The notes: a model not told the origin generated them from the letters alone. A DNA stretch of 64,000 nucleotides from Polyodon spathula (GCF_017654505.1 NC_054545.1:12054047-12118046); one strand, 5' to 3'. Counted from the first letter of the stretch, positions 1 through 21,745 are shown. A program made the numbers and translations.

Positions 1-690
1 TCTACTGGGCCCGTCTGGAAGCCTGTGCTGATTTCCACAGCACTCTCCATGGGGACACTGCCAGACACAGACGAAAGGGCAGCTGCAAAACCAAGACTCT
101 CATAGTGCCGAAGGGATGTAGAGATTGTATTTAATCTATCTATATTTGTGATGAACAGAATACAAAAATCCCCTTTGAATTTTTTATTTACAAACAGACA
201 TGTTAAAGTACAGAACACATAGAGAACATTGTAAAGGGTGCTATAAGATACAGGATGATATCCACACCGTGGGAGGTCAGATTAGGTCTACTGGCTGAGT
301 GGGTGAAAATCAGTTTGTATCTTACCCAGCCCCCTATGCTACATTTGTGATAATATAGTAGGGTCTACTATATATTAGAAATATCCTAAACATAATGAGT
401 GGGACCAGTGCCAATAAAAACAATATAATTTATTTAAAATCTGTTGTTATCACTTCTATAATGTTCAAGATATTTAAAAAACTGAGAGCCTCTTATGATA
501 TCATAACCTATTATTAACTATAAATGGGAATTAATTAATATGTCAACTTACCATTGACATATCATTTTAATTGAATGATTGCACAATATTTTATACTTTG
601 TAAGGGGCTTGTTAACAATGGTGAACTTCAGTCCTCAGATAACAGAGAACTGAAAATTGCACATTGTTTCCATCCAAATTTGTCCCTTAC
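1..690 (-). other. ATXN3 intron 7 (part), no further exon recognised
   Basis: After the exon 7 donor at 689-690 (minus strand) the sequence is AT-rich and stop-filled in every frame as far as about position 120. Positions 1-115 are distinctly more GC-rich and stay open on both strands: on plus in the frame from base 1 to a stop at 112-114, and on minus for about 38 codons. Neither translation resembles the ubiquitin-interacting region expected in ATXN3 exon 8. It may be the edge of a repeat or of an exon that continues outside; I cannot assign it. Confidence 0.4.
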
Positions 691-1040
691 CTCTGTCCAC
701 TGCTGGACTGAGCTGCCTCCTCTCCAATCAACTTTGGTCTCTGTGTCTGCTCCACCCTCACAATGCCCAGGATCTGGTCTGCTTCACAATCGGGAAGATC
801 TCCTCTGATCACAAATATCGAGTAACCTGGGAAATGGAACAAAAAGAAAGCTTAGAAAAACAATGTATCAGTGTTTACTGGATTTCTTAATGTGTACACT
901 GACTGTCATGGTAATAAATTATTTTGAGAAGACAATCCATTAAAATGTTTACCAAGGTAAAAACATAATAGTGTATTAAATCAGAGAAAGCACAGTTAAA
1001 TCACAGAGGTGCACAGGTAAGCACGGTAAATCATATATAT

Positions 1041-1084
<44 letters not shown>

Positions 1085-4000
1085 TGGTTAATAGCATAGT
1101 TCACAAAATGTGCATAATATTCTTTTTTTTCATTGGATTCTGACATTTCTCTTCACCTAAACAAATACAAACAGAAGGTAATAATCAACAATAATCAAAT
1201 GCATTTATAACACTTTTTTCTCAAAAGCAAGAAGCAAATGAAAATATGTGCAGGATCTTCAAAAAGGCCTTTAAATACAAACACGCATGCCCATATTTCT
1301 TTATTAGTTTGGTGACATATATCATCACAAAACACATTCAAATTTGACTAAAGCACAAGAAAAACATGTGTTACTGGGCAGCTAGCTGTGTCAGATGTGT
1401 AGCTGTAAATTTCCCAATAGTGCAGGACAGGATAGGGCAGGGTATGGTCCACACAAGTAATTAACAGTCAGATAGAGCATCTTCTAAGTTTACCTTCTTG
1501 TTGTAACTGTGCTAAGAAAAGTGCAAGGTATGTGTCTGAGATGAGTTCTGGACCAGTCAGCAAAGAATTCAAGTTAAACCACTGAAAAGTTAAGAGAAGC
1601 GTAGAATTAATATGCATAATTTGATCCAATGATCTAACCACAACACAGTTTAACCGTAACTTATCAACTTCTGTGATATATTTTAGAGAATTAAAAACAG
1701 TATACTTTTTAATGAAAAGTTTTTTCAAAACCACAGATTTTTCTATGCTTTTAAAAACAGCACCACACCAGTGATTACCTGTTGTCCAAGTTTTCGAACT
1801 GTAAACCAGTGTTCCTTGTAGTTGCATATAAATGCTTTTTCGTTTCTGGATGAAAATAAATGTACGTTATTAGGTTTCCAAATACAGATGTTCTTTTTTT
1901 TCAGTTCACAGGAAGCACTGTAAGACTTGTACTGTTTATGGTCAATGCTAACTGAAAATAACACCATCACATAAATCCTACCCCTTGGCACCTTGTGGTT
2001 ATAACCATTATTACAAATATAGTCCTTCAAGCATCATGGAAGCATGCTTAATGGAATACTTTTTAACTGAATCCTGTTTACAATATGGCTTAAAAACTTC
2101 ATTGGCCATATGGACTTGTTTGGGATTACTAGGCATTTCAATTTTTACATATGGATGTCTACCGTGTTTGTTCGGCTGTTTCTATGGAAGCTTGTGACCC
2201 TTATAACTTCTGAACACTTTGTTGGACTGATCTGAAATTTTGTATACAGGTTCATTATAGTGGGGGAACGAAACAGGCACAGTTGCAGATTTTGATAACA
2301 AAGGGTTCCCCCAAAACACCAACCCAACCTCTAAACAGGAATAGATTTATATGCATATTCATCCTTTGGTTAAAACTGTCTCTAAGGTAAAGTTTACTTA
2401 AAGATAAAAATGTGTCCTTACACTGCTTCAATCATTAGTCTCTGATACTCAGGGCTGTTGAAGAGAATCAGCTCCAGCCCCCAGACTCCCAAAGCATTGC
2501 TTATAACCTGTAAACAGTAAGTTGGCATTAGGCTAAAGAAACAGATAGAACCGACAGACCATCACTATGTTTGCACGATTGATATTCAACTCTTACTAGT
2601 AATACCCATTATTCAGAATAAATCATTCTCTAATGTAAACTGTATATTCAGAAGAAAGTCGAAAAAATATAACAGATCAACCAAAAATTACAAGGGTCTT
2701 GTGATTCCCCCTGTTGTAAATGCATATATACAGGTTTCAATTCTGTTTGCTTTTAAGTTTAAGATTTTTTATTTTCTTTAATTGTGATCATTAGTTCAAA
2801 ATCTTACTTGAATAGAAAAGAACCCGCTGTCATCCATGTTTCCAGAAGGCTGCTGTTAAATAACAAACACATATAACTGTCAAACAAAATGCAAAAGGAA
2901 TACAGACGTATCAACTGCCATATCTGTACTGGCTGTACAGGTGAATTAGTTCAAGTGAACATAAAGACCAGCTTTACAGCATTTTACATTGAAATAGATG
3001 CATTTTGTACAGCACATACTGTAGGAACTTTTTTTTAACATATTCAAACTTGTTCATATGCATAGGCTCACAGTAAAACATGCAATGGTTCTAATCTGAT
3101 TGTTCCATTCTTAGGAATACTGCTCCTGTACCTCTAAGAAGGTCCTATACTCTTGGCTGGTCACTCCTCCCTCTGCCATCCTCATGCGCTCCTCCTCATC
3201 GAGCTGGTGTGCTATGGAGGACAGCTCCACAGGGCTGAAGTACTCCCCCTGCAGCAGGTTGTTGAGGCAGTGCTGGGCACATAGAGACCCCTCTTGCTGT
3301 AACACACAACAGGTACAACTTAGGACATGACTGTCCAATGCCACTGATAATCAAATGAATTGGGGTTTACTTGTTACATCTTATTTTAATCAAGTAATGT
3401 GATCTGTTAAGACCGTCACTATATTAGGCCACTCCTGTGCCAACAGCTGTAGCAGCGATGCTAAGTTTAATCAACATAATAGGGATATAGTAATGCCACA
3501 ACAAAACTGACCCGTACTTGTGTAAACATCTTGAAGGATTGTGAAATGTGGATATTGGCATACAGCGAGTGATCCTTCTTGTTTTACCATGCCCAATGTT
3601 GTTAGGTCTCTACTTCTCACCCAGGGAACCAAAAGCAGTGAGCTATGACACGATTTAATTTTAAAAGTGACAGTGATGCAAGCTATGTACCACGGCTATA
3701 TACAAACATGGTAAATCACTACAAATTAACAACCTAGCAAACATTCTATGTTGTTCTGTTCGCACTAGCCATCTGTGCACCTTATCAGAGAGCTCCCATT
3801 GTCTGAAATGTAGTTTTTTTTAATTCGTCAAATCCGCTTGCAACTACCTAATTCTACTTTCACAGGTAACAACTTAAAACACAGGTATTGTTGCTGTTGA
3901 CATTTCAAAATGGACTAACAAGGTATTACAAAATTCTTACAATTATAAATCGGTACACCAATACAAAAGACATCCGACATCAATTACCCGTAATTATTAG

Positions 4001-4582
4001 CCACTGCACAGTTCCAACAGCAGTACTTCCTAATAGAACGTCCTGATAATTTGATGTGCATTCTAGTTTTATGGCAATATGGTAGACCGAAACAAGACAC
4101 TGAAAAATAATTTACAAACTGCATTTTCATTTCTGACCAAAAAAAGCATCCGATTTTTTTTTTTTTATTTATTTTTTTTTTATGTGATTCGTAACATTAA
4201 AATAAATTCGCTGTTATCATTACAATTTCATTTATTTTGGATTTTTGACTGTAAACATTTAGTTTGGATTCTTTTTTTTATATATATATATTCTTGAACT
4301 TATTATTTTACTTATATAAAATGGAATTTTATGCAATTTCACACATTACCCTAACGAAGTGTAAAAGACATTGCCACAGTTTTGTCATAACCAGAACATC
4401 ATAAAGAATAGCGTTCCTAAAGTGTATTTGTTTAGTTGCAAATACATGCCAGACGTTTGAATAACTGCATGGGTTTGTGGTAAAGTGTGTACATTTTAAA
4501 CATACGTTTCCAACCGCTAAAGTTAAAAACAATGTTTTTAAATGAAGAGCTCGCTTACTTTCTCATGAAAAACAGACTCCAT
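691..4582 (-). CDS. ATXN3: ataxin-3 (Josephin deubiquitinase), 5' seven coding exons
   Basis: Ataxin-3 is a cysteine protease that trims ubiquitin chains and works with VCP/p97 in protein quality control. Coding exons on the minus strand: 4559-4582, 3132-3296, 2808-2852, 2422-2507, 1779-1845, 1494-1581 and 691-826, each with AG acceptor and GT donor. Lengths of exons 2-6 (165, 45, 86, 67, 88) equal what I recall for the human gene. The start codon at 4582 opens MESVFHEK, the family N-terminus. The Josephin domain fills about residues 1-180; Cys14 (SLCAQHCLNN), His119 (YKEHWFTV) and Asn134 (WFNLNSLL) form an intact catalytic triad. Exon 7 encodes the end of the domain (YSIFVIRGDLPDCEAD) and a short divergent linker. 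About 203 residues are visible; the ubiquitin-interacting motifs and any polyglutamine tract lie beyond the left edge, and positions 1-690 read as intron 7. Identity is near certain; only the 3' part is missing. Confidence 0.96.
1032..1081. repeat. (TA)n microsatellite in ATXN3 intron 6
   Basis: About 50 bp of TA dinucleotides with one C interruption near 1043, lying between the exon 7 acceptor and the exon 6 donor. Confidence 0.9.
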
Positions 4583-4623
4583 GTTTGATCCTTATGTAAA
4601 ACAACACACTTTGAACTTTGACT

Positions 4624-4720
4624 CCATTGGGTCATCTGCATCTAGCCAATCAGCAGTGTGTAGGGGTGTGGTCAAGGTGAACGTAACCCTGGGTGTGAAC
4701 ATTGCCGCAGTTTAGCATTT
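4624..4720 (-). promoter_or_regulatory. candidate ATXN3 promoter with CCAAT and CACCC motifs
   Basis: Just upstream of the ATXN3 start (4582, minus strand) sit a CCAAT pentamer at 4646-4650 on the plus strand (ATTGG when read with the gene), a second one in gene orientation at 4624-4628, and CACCC-type sequence around 4660-4672 on the minus strand. There is no clear TATA box. This fits a TATA-less housekeeping promoter. The motif positions are read from the sequence; promoter activity is inferred from location only. Confidence 0.4.
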
Positions 4721-5915
4721 TTCAATGAGAACATACTGTATTTTTTTTTTTTATTTTAGGATTTTAATGATACAGTATAACATGAATATCATTCTAACCA
4801 TGTAATGTCCTGCGTAGCAAATATGCTACTTCAATTTCATAGAATCCTACTAAAAGGTTGTATACCATTTGCAACATTTCTGCTATCTCTGCATGGCCGG
4901 GATGGTACTGTTTCCAAGGAAGTTTATTTAACATTTAGTCTTTTTCTTTTTTTATTACAGTGGCTTTTATGTACATTATGTGCATCAAATATGATAAAGT
5001 GAGAATGAATGTTTACCGTGGTGCAATGTCCCACAAATATGTTCAGTGTTACACTGAAATATGATTCCTTGGTGAATACTTCCTAATTTCTGTGCACGGT
5101 TTCATCAGAAATTTTGTCCTACCATTTTGTTTATATCACATAAGGTATTTTTTGCCTCGAGCTTTTCTTCTGTTACTGTTTGCAGCTGCAGTGGGGTAGC
5201 CATATAAGCTGTTTTAGCCCAGGGAAGCAAAAGAAAATGTGAGAACTATTTTAAAGGTTTAACACATACTTTTAAAACCTTTGCTTTCATTCACAATCCA
5301 ATACTAGTCCTAAAAGACTACTTGCAAGTTAATTACAGGGAGTGCAGGTACAATTAAATTTTAAACTTCCTTTTTTTCTGCCCTTCTTTTACATTGTGAT
5401 TGTAGCCATTGTTAACTGATTCTGAGTCACAGCTTTTGTTTGCATGTTGCCTTTTTGTGTAGCATATAAAAGTATAAGTCTTTAAATGATGTAACATACT
5501 CTATTATGTTATAAAACAAGGAACATGCAACTTGGGAGTGCTTAAAAGATATTGAAATTCAAAACATAGTTGTTTGGTTTTGTAAAATAAGCATGCAGCC
5601 TTTATAAAAATGACATTACTGGAATAAACACTGTTCCATTATCTTACAGTGCAGAGGAATGTTGTTCAGTACCATGAAAAAGTTGATCAACATTATGTAT
5701 TTATTTATTTAACCAGAAAATGTACCCATTGAGACCAAGGCCTTGTTTACAAGGGGTTTATAACCCCCTCCCCCCTCCCCCTCCATGATCTACTGCTGCT
5801 ATCTGTCAAACTAAAATGCTCTGCTACAGGCACTTTTCTCCACCAAAAAACACCACGTGAAGGTAGACTGAAATAATTGGAAAAATAAGACCCAGATTTA
5901 CACAGAAACTTCTAT
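4721..5915. other. ATXN3 upstream to NDUFB1 3' spacer
   Basis: No exon is recognisable. The stretch holds T-rich tracts (4740-4758), a dispersed-repeat fragment at 5697-5760, and a C/T-rich tract at 5764-5785. The two flanking genes are in tandem on the minus strand with about 1.5 kb between their coding regions. Confidence 0.5.
5697..5760. repeat. dispersed repeat fragment (TTTATTTAACCAG type)
   Basis: TTATTTATTTAACCAG followed by CCATTGAGACCAAGG and TTTACAAG resembles a short motif that is very common in fish genomes. I recognise the pattern from general experience; no second copy occurs in this window, so family and boundaries are unproven. Confidence 0.35.
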
Positions 5916-5921
5916 TTTATT
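5916..5921 (-). terminator. candidate NDUFB1 poly(A) signal AATAAA
   Basis: The plus strand reads TTTATT, that is AATAAA on the gene strand, about 165 bp past the NDUFB1 stop codon (6085-6087). It is the nearest canonical hexamer at a plausible distance. Cleavage itself cannot be seen. Confidence 0.5.
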
Positions 5922-5962
5922 TTGTGTGGTTCATTGCTTCTAGTTAATGAAAAGCAGGTGAT

Positions 5963-6004
5963 ATTCAGTACAGCTTTGTCATAGTCAGTACAGCTTTGTC
6001 ATAC
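5963..6004. repeat. short tandem duplication, about 20 bp x 2
   Basis: The phrase CAGTACAGCTTTGTCATA occurs twice in succession, about 20 bp apart, in the NDUFB1 3' flank. It looks like a recent local duplication. Confidence 0.7.
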
Positions 6005-6084
6005 AAAGCCAAAACATAAAGAACAACCTAGCATCTTGTATCATCTTGTAAGTAGTCTAGGGTTTAATTTGCTGTTGGAAAGGT

Positions 6085-6238
6085 TTACTTCCAGGTCACT
6101 TCCTCTCCAGGTTTCAGATCCCTAATAAGGTAATAAGAAAAAAGAAATTACAACATATCACAGTTCTATAATCTTAGTTAATAAATAGGAATCTAACCTT
6201 TGATAGATTTGGATCAATACCGAAATCCTCTTTACTTA

Positions 6239-6278
<40 letters not shown>

Positions 6279-7249
6279 TTAATATTATTATTATTATTAT
6301 ATTATTATTATTATTATTATTATTATTTTCTTAACAGACACCATTATCCAGGGTAATTTACAATTGTTACAAAATATCACTTTACAAGTTATCACATTAA
6401 AAAATATATATCAATTACACCATATCATAATACAGATAAGAGCAATAATGAAAGTACAGTAAGATCAGATTTAAGTAAGAGCAAAATAAAGGATACATTA
6501 AGGTATAAGTTAGACTAAGTTAGACTAAGGTAGCAAGCTAGACTAAGAGTGGTTATAACTTATAGTAAATATTTACTTATATGAGTAAAGTCCAGTAAGA
6601 ACATGTAGATGTACAAGCTGATGCAAGAAGTGGTACAATTGGCTGCCATATGGTCCAGTATAGTCAAGAATTGAGGTTTACAGATGCTGTCTGAACAGGT
6701 GTGTCTTGAGGAGTCTTGCAAGTAGTCTTTTAGGACTGGTATTGGATTGCAATGGAGAGGCACATTATTGTGAATGAAAACAAAGGTTTTAAAAGCATTT
6801 GTTACACCTTTAAATTTGATTGTCTGCATCCAATGTATTTTTAGTTTTATTCCTTTTGCCTTTTAATGTAATAATCTATTTCAGTAGTGGTGGTAGTAAT
6901 AGTACACATGAAAGTTTAACACATTAGTAATCTTAAGATTTTTGTTTGTGATATTTCTGTATTTGCATACTCTGTGTACTGTGTAGGAGTAGCTTTATAA
7001 ACAGCTGTTTCACAAAATCACATTTAGTACAGATGATGTAACACCGTGCATTTAAAATAGACATTTCATATATTACATCATAATCCCATATCTGAAATAT
7101 TAACCTTGAGTATAATAAGCTCTTGTTTCTGAAAGATGTGAGTTTCTCATCACTCTTCCTTTCCAAATACATTCCAATAACAAAGCCAAGCGGGACAAGA
7201 ACGTTGACCCAGTGCTCCCGAAAAACACTGACGAGGTTCACCATCTTGC
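6085..7249 (-). CDS. NDUFB1: NADH:ubiquinone oxidoreductase subunit B1 (complex I MNLL subunit)
   Basis: NDUFB1 is a single-pass accessory subunit of mitochondrial respiratory complex I in the membrane arm. The start codon lies at 7242-7244 in an exon of 7105-7249, with the acceptor (a T-rich tract, then CCCCAG) five bases before the ATG. The last coding exon is 6085-6121, with stop at 6085-6087. The junction is in phase 2 (AG joined to G gives Arg47) and the product is exactly 58 residues, the same length as the human short form. [12 protein letters not shown], a hydrophobic stretch [13 protein letters not shown] (about 15-27), [14 protein letters not shown] and the C-terminal EEVTWK are hallmark sequence. 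Any 5' non-coding exon, or the longer N-terminal isoform known in mammals, would lie right of 7250 and was not identified. The intron (6122-7104) is largely filled by a dispersed repeat. Confidence 0.95.
6230..6830 (-). repeat. dispersed SINE/LINE-like repeat with (AAT)n tail, in NDUFB1 intron
   Basis: On the minus strand this ends in a tail reading CCTGGATAATGGTGTCTG then TTAAGAAAATAATAAT. The same tail occurs on plus at 47931-48026 (CCAGGATAAGGGCGTCTGC then TAAGAAATAAAATAATAAT). Such TTATCCAGGG-type tails ending in AAT repeats are common in fish retroposons. The body up to about 6830 (GGTGTGTCTTGAGGAGTCTT on plus) is of the same kind. The outer limits are approximate. Confidence 0.55.
6240..6328. 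repeat. palindromic (AAT)n/(ATT)n microsatellite
   Basis: An array of about 13 AAT units to roughly 6279 is followed, after a short AT-rich centre, by about 14 ATT units to 6328. The two arms are reverse complements, so a single strand could fold into one long AU/AT hairpin. Confidence 0.85.
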
Positions 7250-7732
7250 CTGGGGAACAGAAAAAAAAAGTGAAAAGGTACATCTCGTCCTTTTCCCTTT
7301 AGTCTATTGATGCACGCTAGAGAGGTTTCCTATAAAATGTAATCAATACAGACATGTTTTCTTTGGCTCCCTGTGATGTAGTTTACTGGCGACGTTAACC
7401 TTTTCGGCATTAATGAGAGAGACTCGAGGCAATGTAGGTGCCTATTAATATGATCGGTTACCATAGCATCAGCAGGTCTGGCCTGTGTAGCAAATCAGAC
7501 TGGGAACAATATGAACAAAACGAACAAGATCGAACGAACACTGCTGATGAATGTTCTTAGAAACATTATGGACCTTGTCATAAACTGTATGGAAACATAA
7601 GATATTTATAATTCACCACTTTTAAAAGAACACAGGAGATGAGTGGAAATAGAATACACACCAACTGTATCAGTATCTATAAGTGAGGTAACGTGCATAA
7701 CTACCACACTAAGCATTATCAAATATATTTAA

Positions 7733-7812
<80 letters not shown>

Positions 7813-8060
7813 TTAAACTCTTACCTTCAATGGGAAGTATCACACAGCAAGTGGGACAGTCTCAGGAGGGTCATTGGGTAAAACTATTTGATAATAAAAA
7901 AAACGGTGGGCATAATTATCACAAGAATTGTTCAATGACTAATTATTATTTTTATAAATACTTAACATATTGTTATAGTTATATATATGATTAAATTATG
8001 TTTTTTATGATATTAGTCTCTATATTTGTTTTGTTTTATATAATAATTATCGAAGAAGTC
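7250..8060. other. interval upstream of NDUFB1, divergent from CPSF2
   Basis: It holds a long (TA)n block (7735-7810) and otherwise unique AT-rich DNA. Some CG dinucleotides cluster near 7389-7425 (TGGCGACGTTAACC, CTCGAGG), which may mark the NDUFB1 transcription start, but I could not fix a 5' exon. No CpG island is evident. Confidence 0.35.
7735..7810. repeat. (TA)n microsatellite
   Basis: Nearly pure TA repeats of about 76 bp with one AA interruption near 7768, between NDUFB1 and CPSF2. Confidence 0.9.
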
Positions 8061-8061
8061 G

Positions 8062-8116
8062 TGAAATGGTACAGTCTGACGACCTTTCCCTCCGGCTTCA
8101 GTCTGTAATGGCCGCT
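8062..8116 (+). promoter_or_regulatory. possible CPSF2 5' non-coding exon or promoter
   Basis: This is a small GC-richer patch in an AT-rich interval. It contains AATGGCCGC at 8107-8115, loosely like a YY1 site, followed by a usable donor (GTGAGG, starting at 8117). CPSF2 needs an upstream non-coding exon because the exon with its start codon begins at a splice acceptor (9170-9171). This is the best candidate I see, but the evidence is weak. Confidence 0.25.
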
Positions 8117-8868
8117 GTGAGGGAGAGGAACATGCTGTTCGTTGCAATATAGAAATGTACATTTTTGTAAACCTTTATTTTATCTATAAAACACAATATG
8201 TCTTAACAAAAAAAAGCTGAGGCTTATTAACTTTAATTTCTGTTTCTGGTACGTTGATATATTTTCAGGCTGATACACTTTTCCTTTTATTTTGAATGGA
8301 AGTGTTCGGCCTGTGTTACACAGCACGAATGTATTTATTTTACAGTGCCCTAATTGTGAAGTTTCTTTCTTATTTAGAAGATTTTCATTAAGGCCCGACC
8401 ACAGGATTGTTTTGTTTAAGTTCATGTTTATTTTTTCTCGTTTTAATCTCCCTCCGGTTACAACCGAGCTGCACTTTAAACCTTGTTTAAAGATTGTTGT
8501 GGGTGTTTGTTTGTGGTAAAGCAAAACAGAAATGCTTCGTTTACTTTAAGTAGTTATTGTAAAATAATAATGTATTCTATATTTTGAAAAGACAGTTCAT
8601 TGTGGGTTAATTTGGTCTGTTGGTACTAGCACGCGAGGTGCAGTAGTTTAATCTACACATAGAATTACAGGTAGAGTTTCTTCGAAAGATTTCCTTGCAG
8701 CTTTCAATGGTCAACGGTGAAACAACGCATGCCAATAGCAGAATAACACTGTACAGGGATTTTTTTAATTGTGTTTTAAGGAGATTATTGATACTCTTAT
8801 TTAAATGGACAAAAAAAAAAAAAGAAGACCAGCCTAAGACTTGATCTGGTGCTATCTCCCTCTCAAAA

Positions 8869-8871
<3 letters not shown>

Positions 8872-8938
<67 letters not shown>
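8872..8938. repeat. (TA)n microsatellite
   Basis: About 66 bp of uninterrupted TA repeats in the presumed first intron of CPSF2, some 230 bp before the first coding exon. Confidence 0.9.
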
Positions 8939-8939
<1 letters not shown>

Positions 8940-9171
8940 GATTACATTAGTGGCTGGAAGAAGGATGAAAGTGTAACAAAGTGTAGAAGACGCTCATGAA
9001 AAATATTGAGTTTGTTGTTATTTTATAGACACTATATTACAGCATGTTATTCTTTAATCAGTAATACGTTTGTGTAATTAATTTACCTGAAGATTAAACA
9101 AACAGTATGAATTACAGTACATTACTGGATTTTGAAACGCACTGTGATTTTCCCACTGTCTCTTCTTTTAG

Positions 9172-18839
<9,668 letters not shown>

Positions 18840-20930
18840 GAAAACAGATCTACACTGCAGAAAGTGGACACCAAAATAGAGACTTTCTGAAGTACCCAGT
18901 TGAACAGTCTGAAGTAAAATTCTTCTGTTAAAGGCTGTATTTTGTATTTATTTAAACACTGGGCACTTCTTACATCCGTATGAACAATATACTTAAAGAA
19001 GAGTATTCCAAGGTTTAGTTTTTTTATGCAGTCAAAATATGGACCAGGTGCGAAAATGCTCGCAATAATGTTATCGCCATAGAAAAGTTGGGATGAAAAA
19101 AAAAATTATAATTTAGGGGTGAAATGTCATTTTTGTATGTATGTCTGAGAATAAGAAAAAAACATTTACAATGGCTGTCAAGATTGAGTATCAGGTTGTT
19201 CATTTAATGTAATTTTTTAAAATTCCATTTTTGGAGTTTTCTGCCCAAGATGTTTACTTGTTTTTCTCTTATTGCTTCTACACAATTTCAGCTGGTTTGC
19301 TACTGACTCAAAGGGATATTCAGTGACATCCCCACTGCCACCGTTTGTCTGAATTGGGATTTGAATCCAAGCTCTGTATGCACAGATTCAACAGACCACA
19401 AGGTGGTGATATTTCTCTTTGCATGGCAGAATGCCAGTAACACACTGTTCCCTGTTATAATCAATTTACTGTACATACTTGTTGTCACTTAATGTTCATT
19501 AACATGCAGATTTGTTTCAGTCATTTTCATTTAGCGTTTCAACGAATGGCAATGCAGTTCTTTTGTTGTATTAGAAAGTTAACATACAATTAAAACCCAT
19601 ATTCTACTGTCCGGTGCCCTTTGATTAATTTTGGGTTGTTTACTTTTGCATATAACAGCTGGAAGTAATCTCTAGAGAACTCTAAATGTAGTAATGCAAT
19701 GCAACATTTTGGAGTTAGTCAGTGAATCTTTGTTTTCTACTTAAATGCAAATCAGTTAATGCAGTTCTGAAGAATACCACACACTTGTGCAATGTGTTTC
19801 TTGGGTAGTTTTAAGTTATGATTTTACAGAAGTTAGGGTATTCTAATATACAGTATTATAGTATTATATTTATTCACTTCCTGTGGTAGGGTAGCATTTC
19901 GGTCAAGGTTGGCTTTGACACAAAGGTGGAAGTAATGCACCCAAGCAGATCTAACGCAGTGCAGGGTTCCCAGTCCTGTCTCTGAACTAAATAAGCCCCC
20001 TGCATTGAGGTGCTGTCTCCTCTTATATACCATGTTGACAGGGCTGATTGACAATCAATTAATCAGCACCTTGCCATATTCTGCATATGGATTTGGCAGG
20101 GATATGATTTTAACCCTGTCTCTGCCAGGTTTGACATTCAAAATCAACTATTTATAAAAGAAAACAATATATACAGTCTTTACATGCTGTCGCACTTTCC
20201 CAACAGTTTTCTCCAGCTTGGTAGTGCAGCGATGTTACAAGGTTTTAAACTAATATGCCTAAGATTAGACTACTTTATCCTTTCCCTTTTTACACATTCA
20301 GACAACTGTGGCTAATAGGATTCAAGGAGGAAGTCTTTGTATGAGTTTGTTTTAGTGACCGAATGTCAAATATCGGTTTGGTTTGGTTTGGTTTCAATTA
20401 TGTTCAAGAAAACATAATTGAGGAACTAGAAAAAAGTGATCAGCAGGCCTTTATTTCTGCACATGTTATAGTAGGAGTTGGCATACTGAATAAGCTAGGG
20501 TCCTGCATGAGTGTTGATAGATGTATCAAAATAAAATTACCCAAAAAACATTTGAACATGTAGTATGTTGGGTTTCTAAGGTGTTCACTATGGAGAGACC
20601 ATACAGAACACAACACCTGTAAGATTACTGGGTCGTGACCTCTGAAAATGCAAGTCTAGTTCAGCGTTCCTGAGTTCATGAACAGAATGACGAGTATGAG
20701 GGTAGCAAAGTATTAAAAAAAGGTTTAAGCGCTGAACCTGATAAGCTAATTACCGGAAAGGATCAAGAAAGGACCCCATCTGTTACTAGATATCTGGCTT
20801 GGAGCAGAGTGTCAACAAGATCAACTGGAGAGTGATTCATTGTTACTAGCCATGTTTAAGCTTTGTAAGTGGTAGAAAGTATGAAATGTATGCAAGGAAT
20901 TTGCTTAAATGTTAAAGTCTGATGAATAAA
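18840..20930 (+). terminator. CPSF2 3' UTR candidate, poly(A) signal at 20925-20930
   Basis: After the stop at 18837-18839 there is no further exon. A canonical AATAAA at 20925-20930 is followed by CTTGTGTTTTTTTC, a good downstream GU/U-rich element, and is the best poly(A) candidate; an ATTAAA at 19589-19594 is a nearer alternative. The first choice implies a UTR of about 2.1 kb that would include the LTR-like segment at 19881-20128, which argues for caution. Confidence 0.4.
19881..20128 (-). repeat. possible solo LTR
   Basis: On the minus strand it begins TGGCAGAGACAGGG. It carries a TATA-like GGTATATAAGAGG about 100 bp in (the plus strand reads CTTATATA at 20022-20029). Composition is more GC-rich than the surroundings. 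The end is unclear and no target duplication was found, so it could be another class of repeat. Confidence 0.3.
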
Positions 20931-21163
20931 ACAACCTTGTGTTTTTTTCTAAGTGAGCAAAAGCCACATACAGTGGTTGATATCAATATAATGTGTGTCT
21001 TACAGTACCAGGTTTACTTTGTTCTGGTGTTCTGTATTTATTATTTTCCTGCAGCTTTACAGGATATACAGTACTGTTTTAGCTAGAGGGGGCCACTTTC
21101 TCTCCAAACACATGAATAGTTACACAGTGTTGGGTATTTTCTATAGGATGCAGTATTTCTATG

Positions 21164-21745
21164 CAGTTGCAGACAAAAGTATTGACACCCTACACGTATA
21201 CCATTATTCAAAGTAACAGATTAAGGACAAGCATTTAGTAAACTTGAACCACTTTTTAAAGTAACAAAAAGCAAAATACGTACATTTCTAGTAATTTAAC
21301 AAATAAATTTCATTTAAAGCATGTGTTTATGACAAAAGTATCGGTATCCCTGCTTTAGTGTTTTGTGTGGCATCCTTTTGCTTTTATTACAACTTTCAGG
21401 TGTTTATGGTAATAAGGCAGTATGCTACATCTTATTGGGGAAATCTGGGCCCATTCTGTCTTGTATATTTCCTTGAGCTCAGACATTGGATACACAGTGC
21501 TTGGCTACAGCTTTTTTCAGATCAATCCAAAGCATTTCTATTGGATTTAGATCTAGTGATTGCGAAGGGCATACCAGAATGTTTATCTTCCTTTTCCTCA
21601 AGAATCTCAGAGTTGACTTATCCACATGCTTTGGGTCGTTGTCGTGTTGGAAGATAGACTGTCTGTCAATCATTCTATGAGCAGATGGTATTATTGTACT
21701 TTGTAGAATGTTTTCATACATGGCTGCATTCATTCGATTCATTCA
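21164..21745 (-). mobile_element. truncated Tc1-like transposon
   Basis: One inverted-repeat end is kept at the left. An outer repeat GACAAAAGTATTGACACCC (from 21172) and an inner, partly matching GACAAAAGTATCGGTATCCC (from 21331) make the IR/DR layout of fish Tc1 elements. The right part is missing: homology stops near 21745, inside the transposase gene. The length is about 580 bp against a usual 1.6 kb. Confidence 0.8.
21479..21742 (-). pseudogene. Tc1 transposase C-terminal fragment
   Basis: About 87 codons of a DDE transposase remain open. They cover FQHDNDPKH (second catalytic Asp) and PSQSLDLNPIEMLW (catalytic Glu), with Leu replacing the usual Pro in SPDLNPIE. The N-terminal DNA-binding domains and the first catalytic Asp are absent, so it cannot encode an active enzyme. 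Confidence 0.85.

Noticed and set aside
61..690. Search for ATXN3 exon 8 (ubiquitin-interacting motifs, polyglutamine)
   Set aside because: No frame on minus shows the LxxAxxLS pattern or a CAG tract; these exons must lie outside the window.
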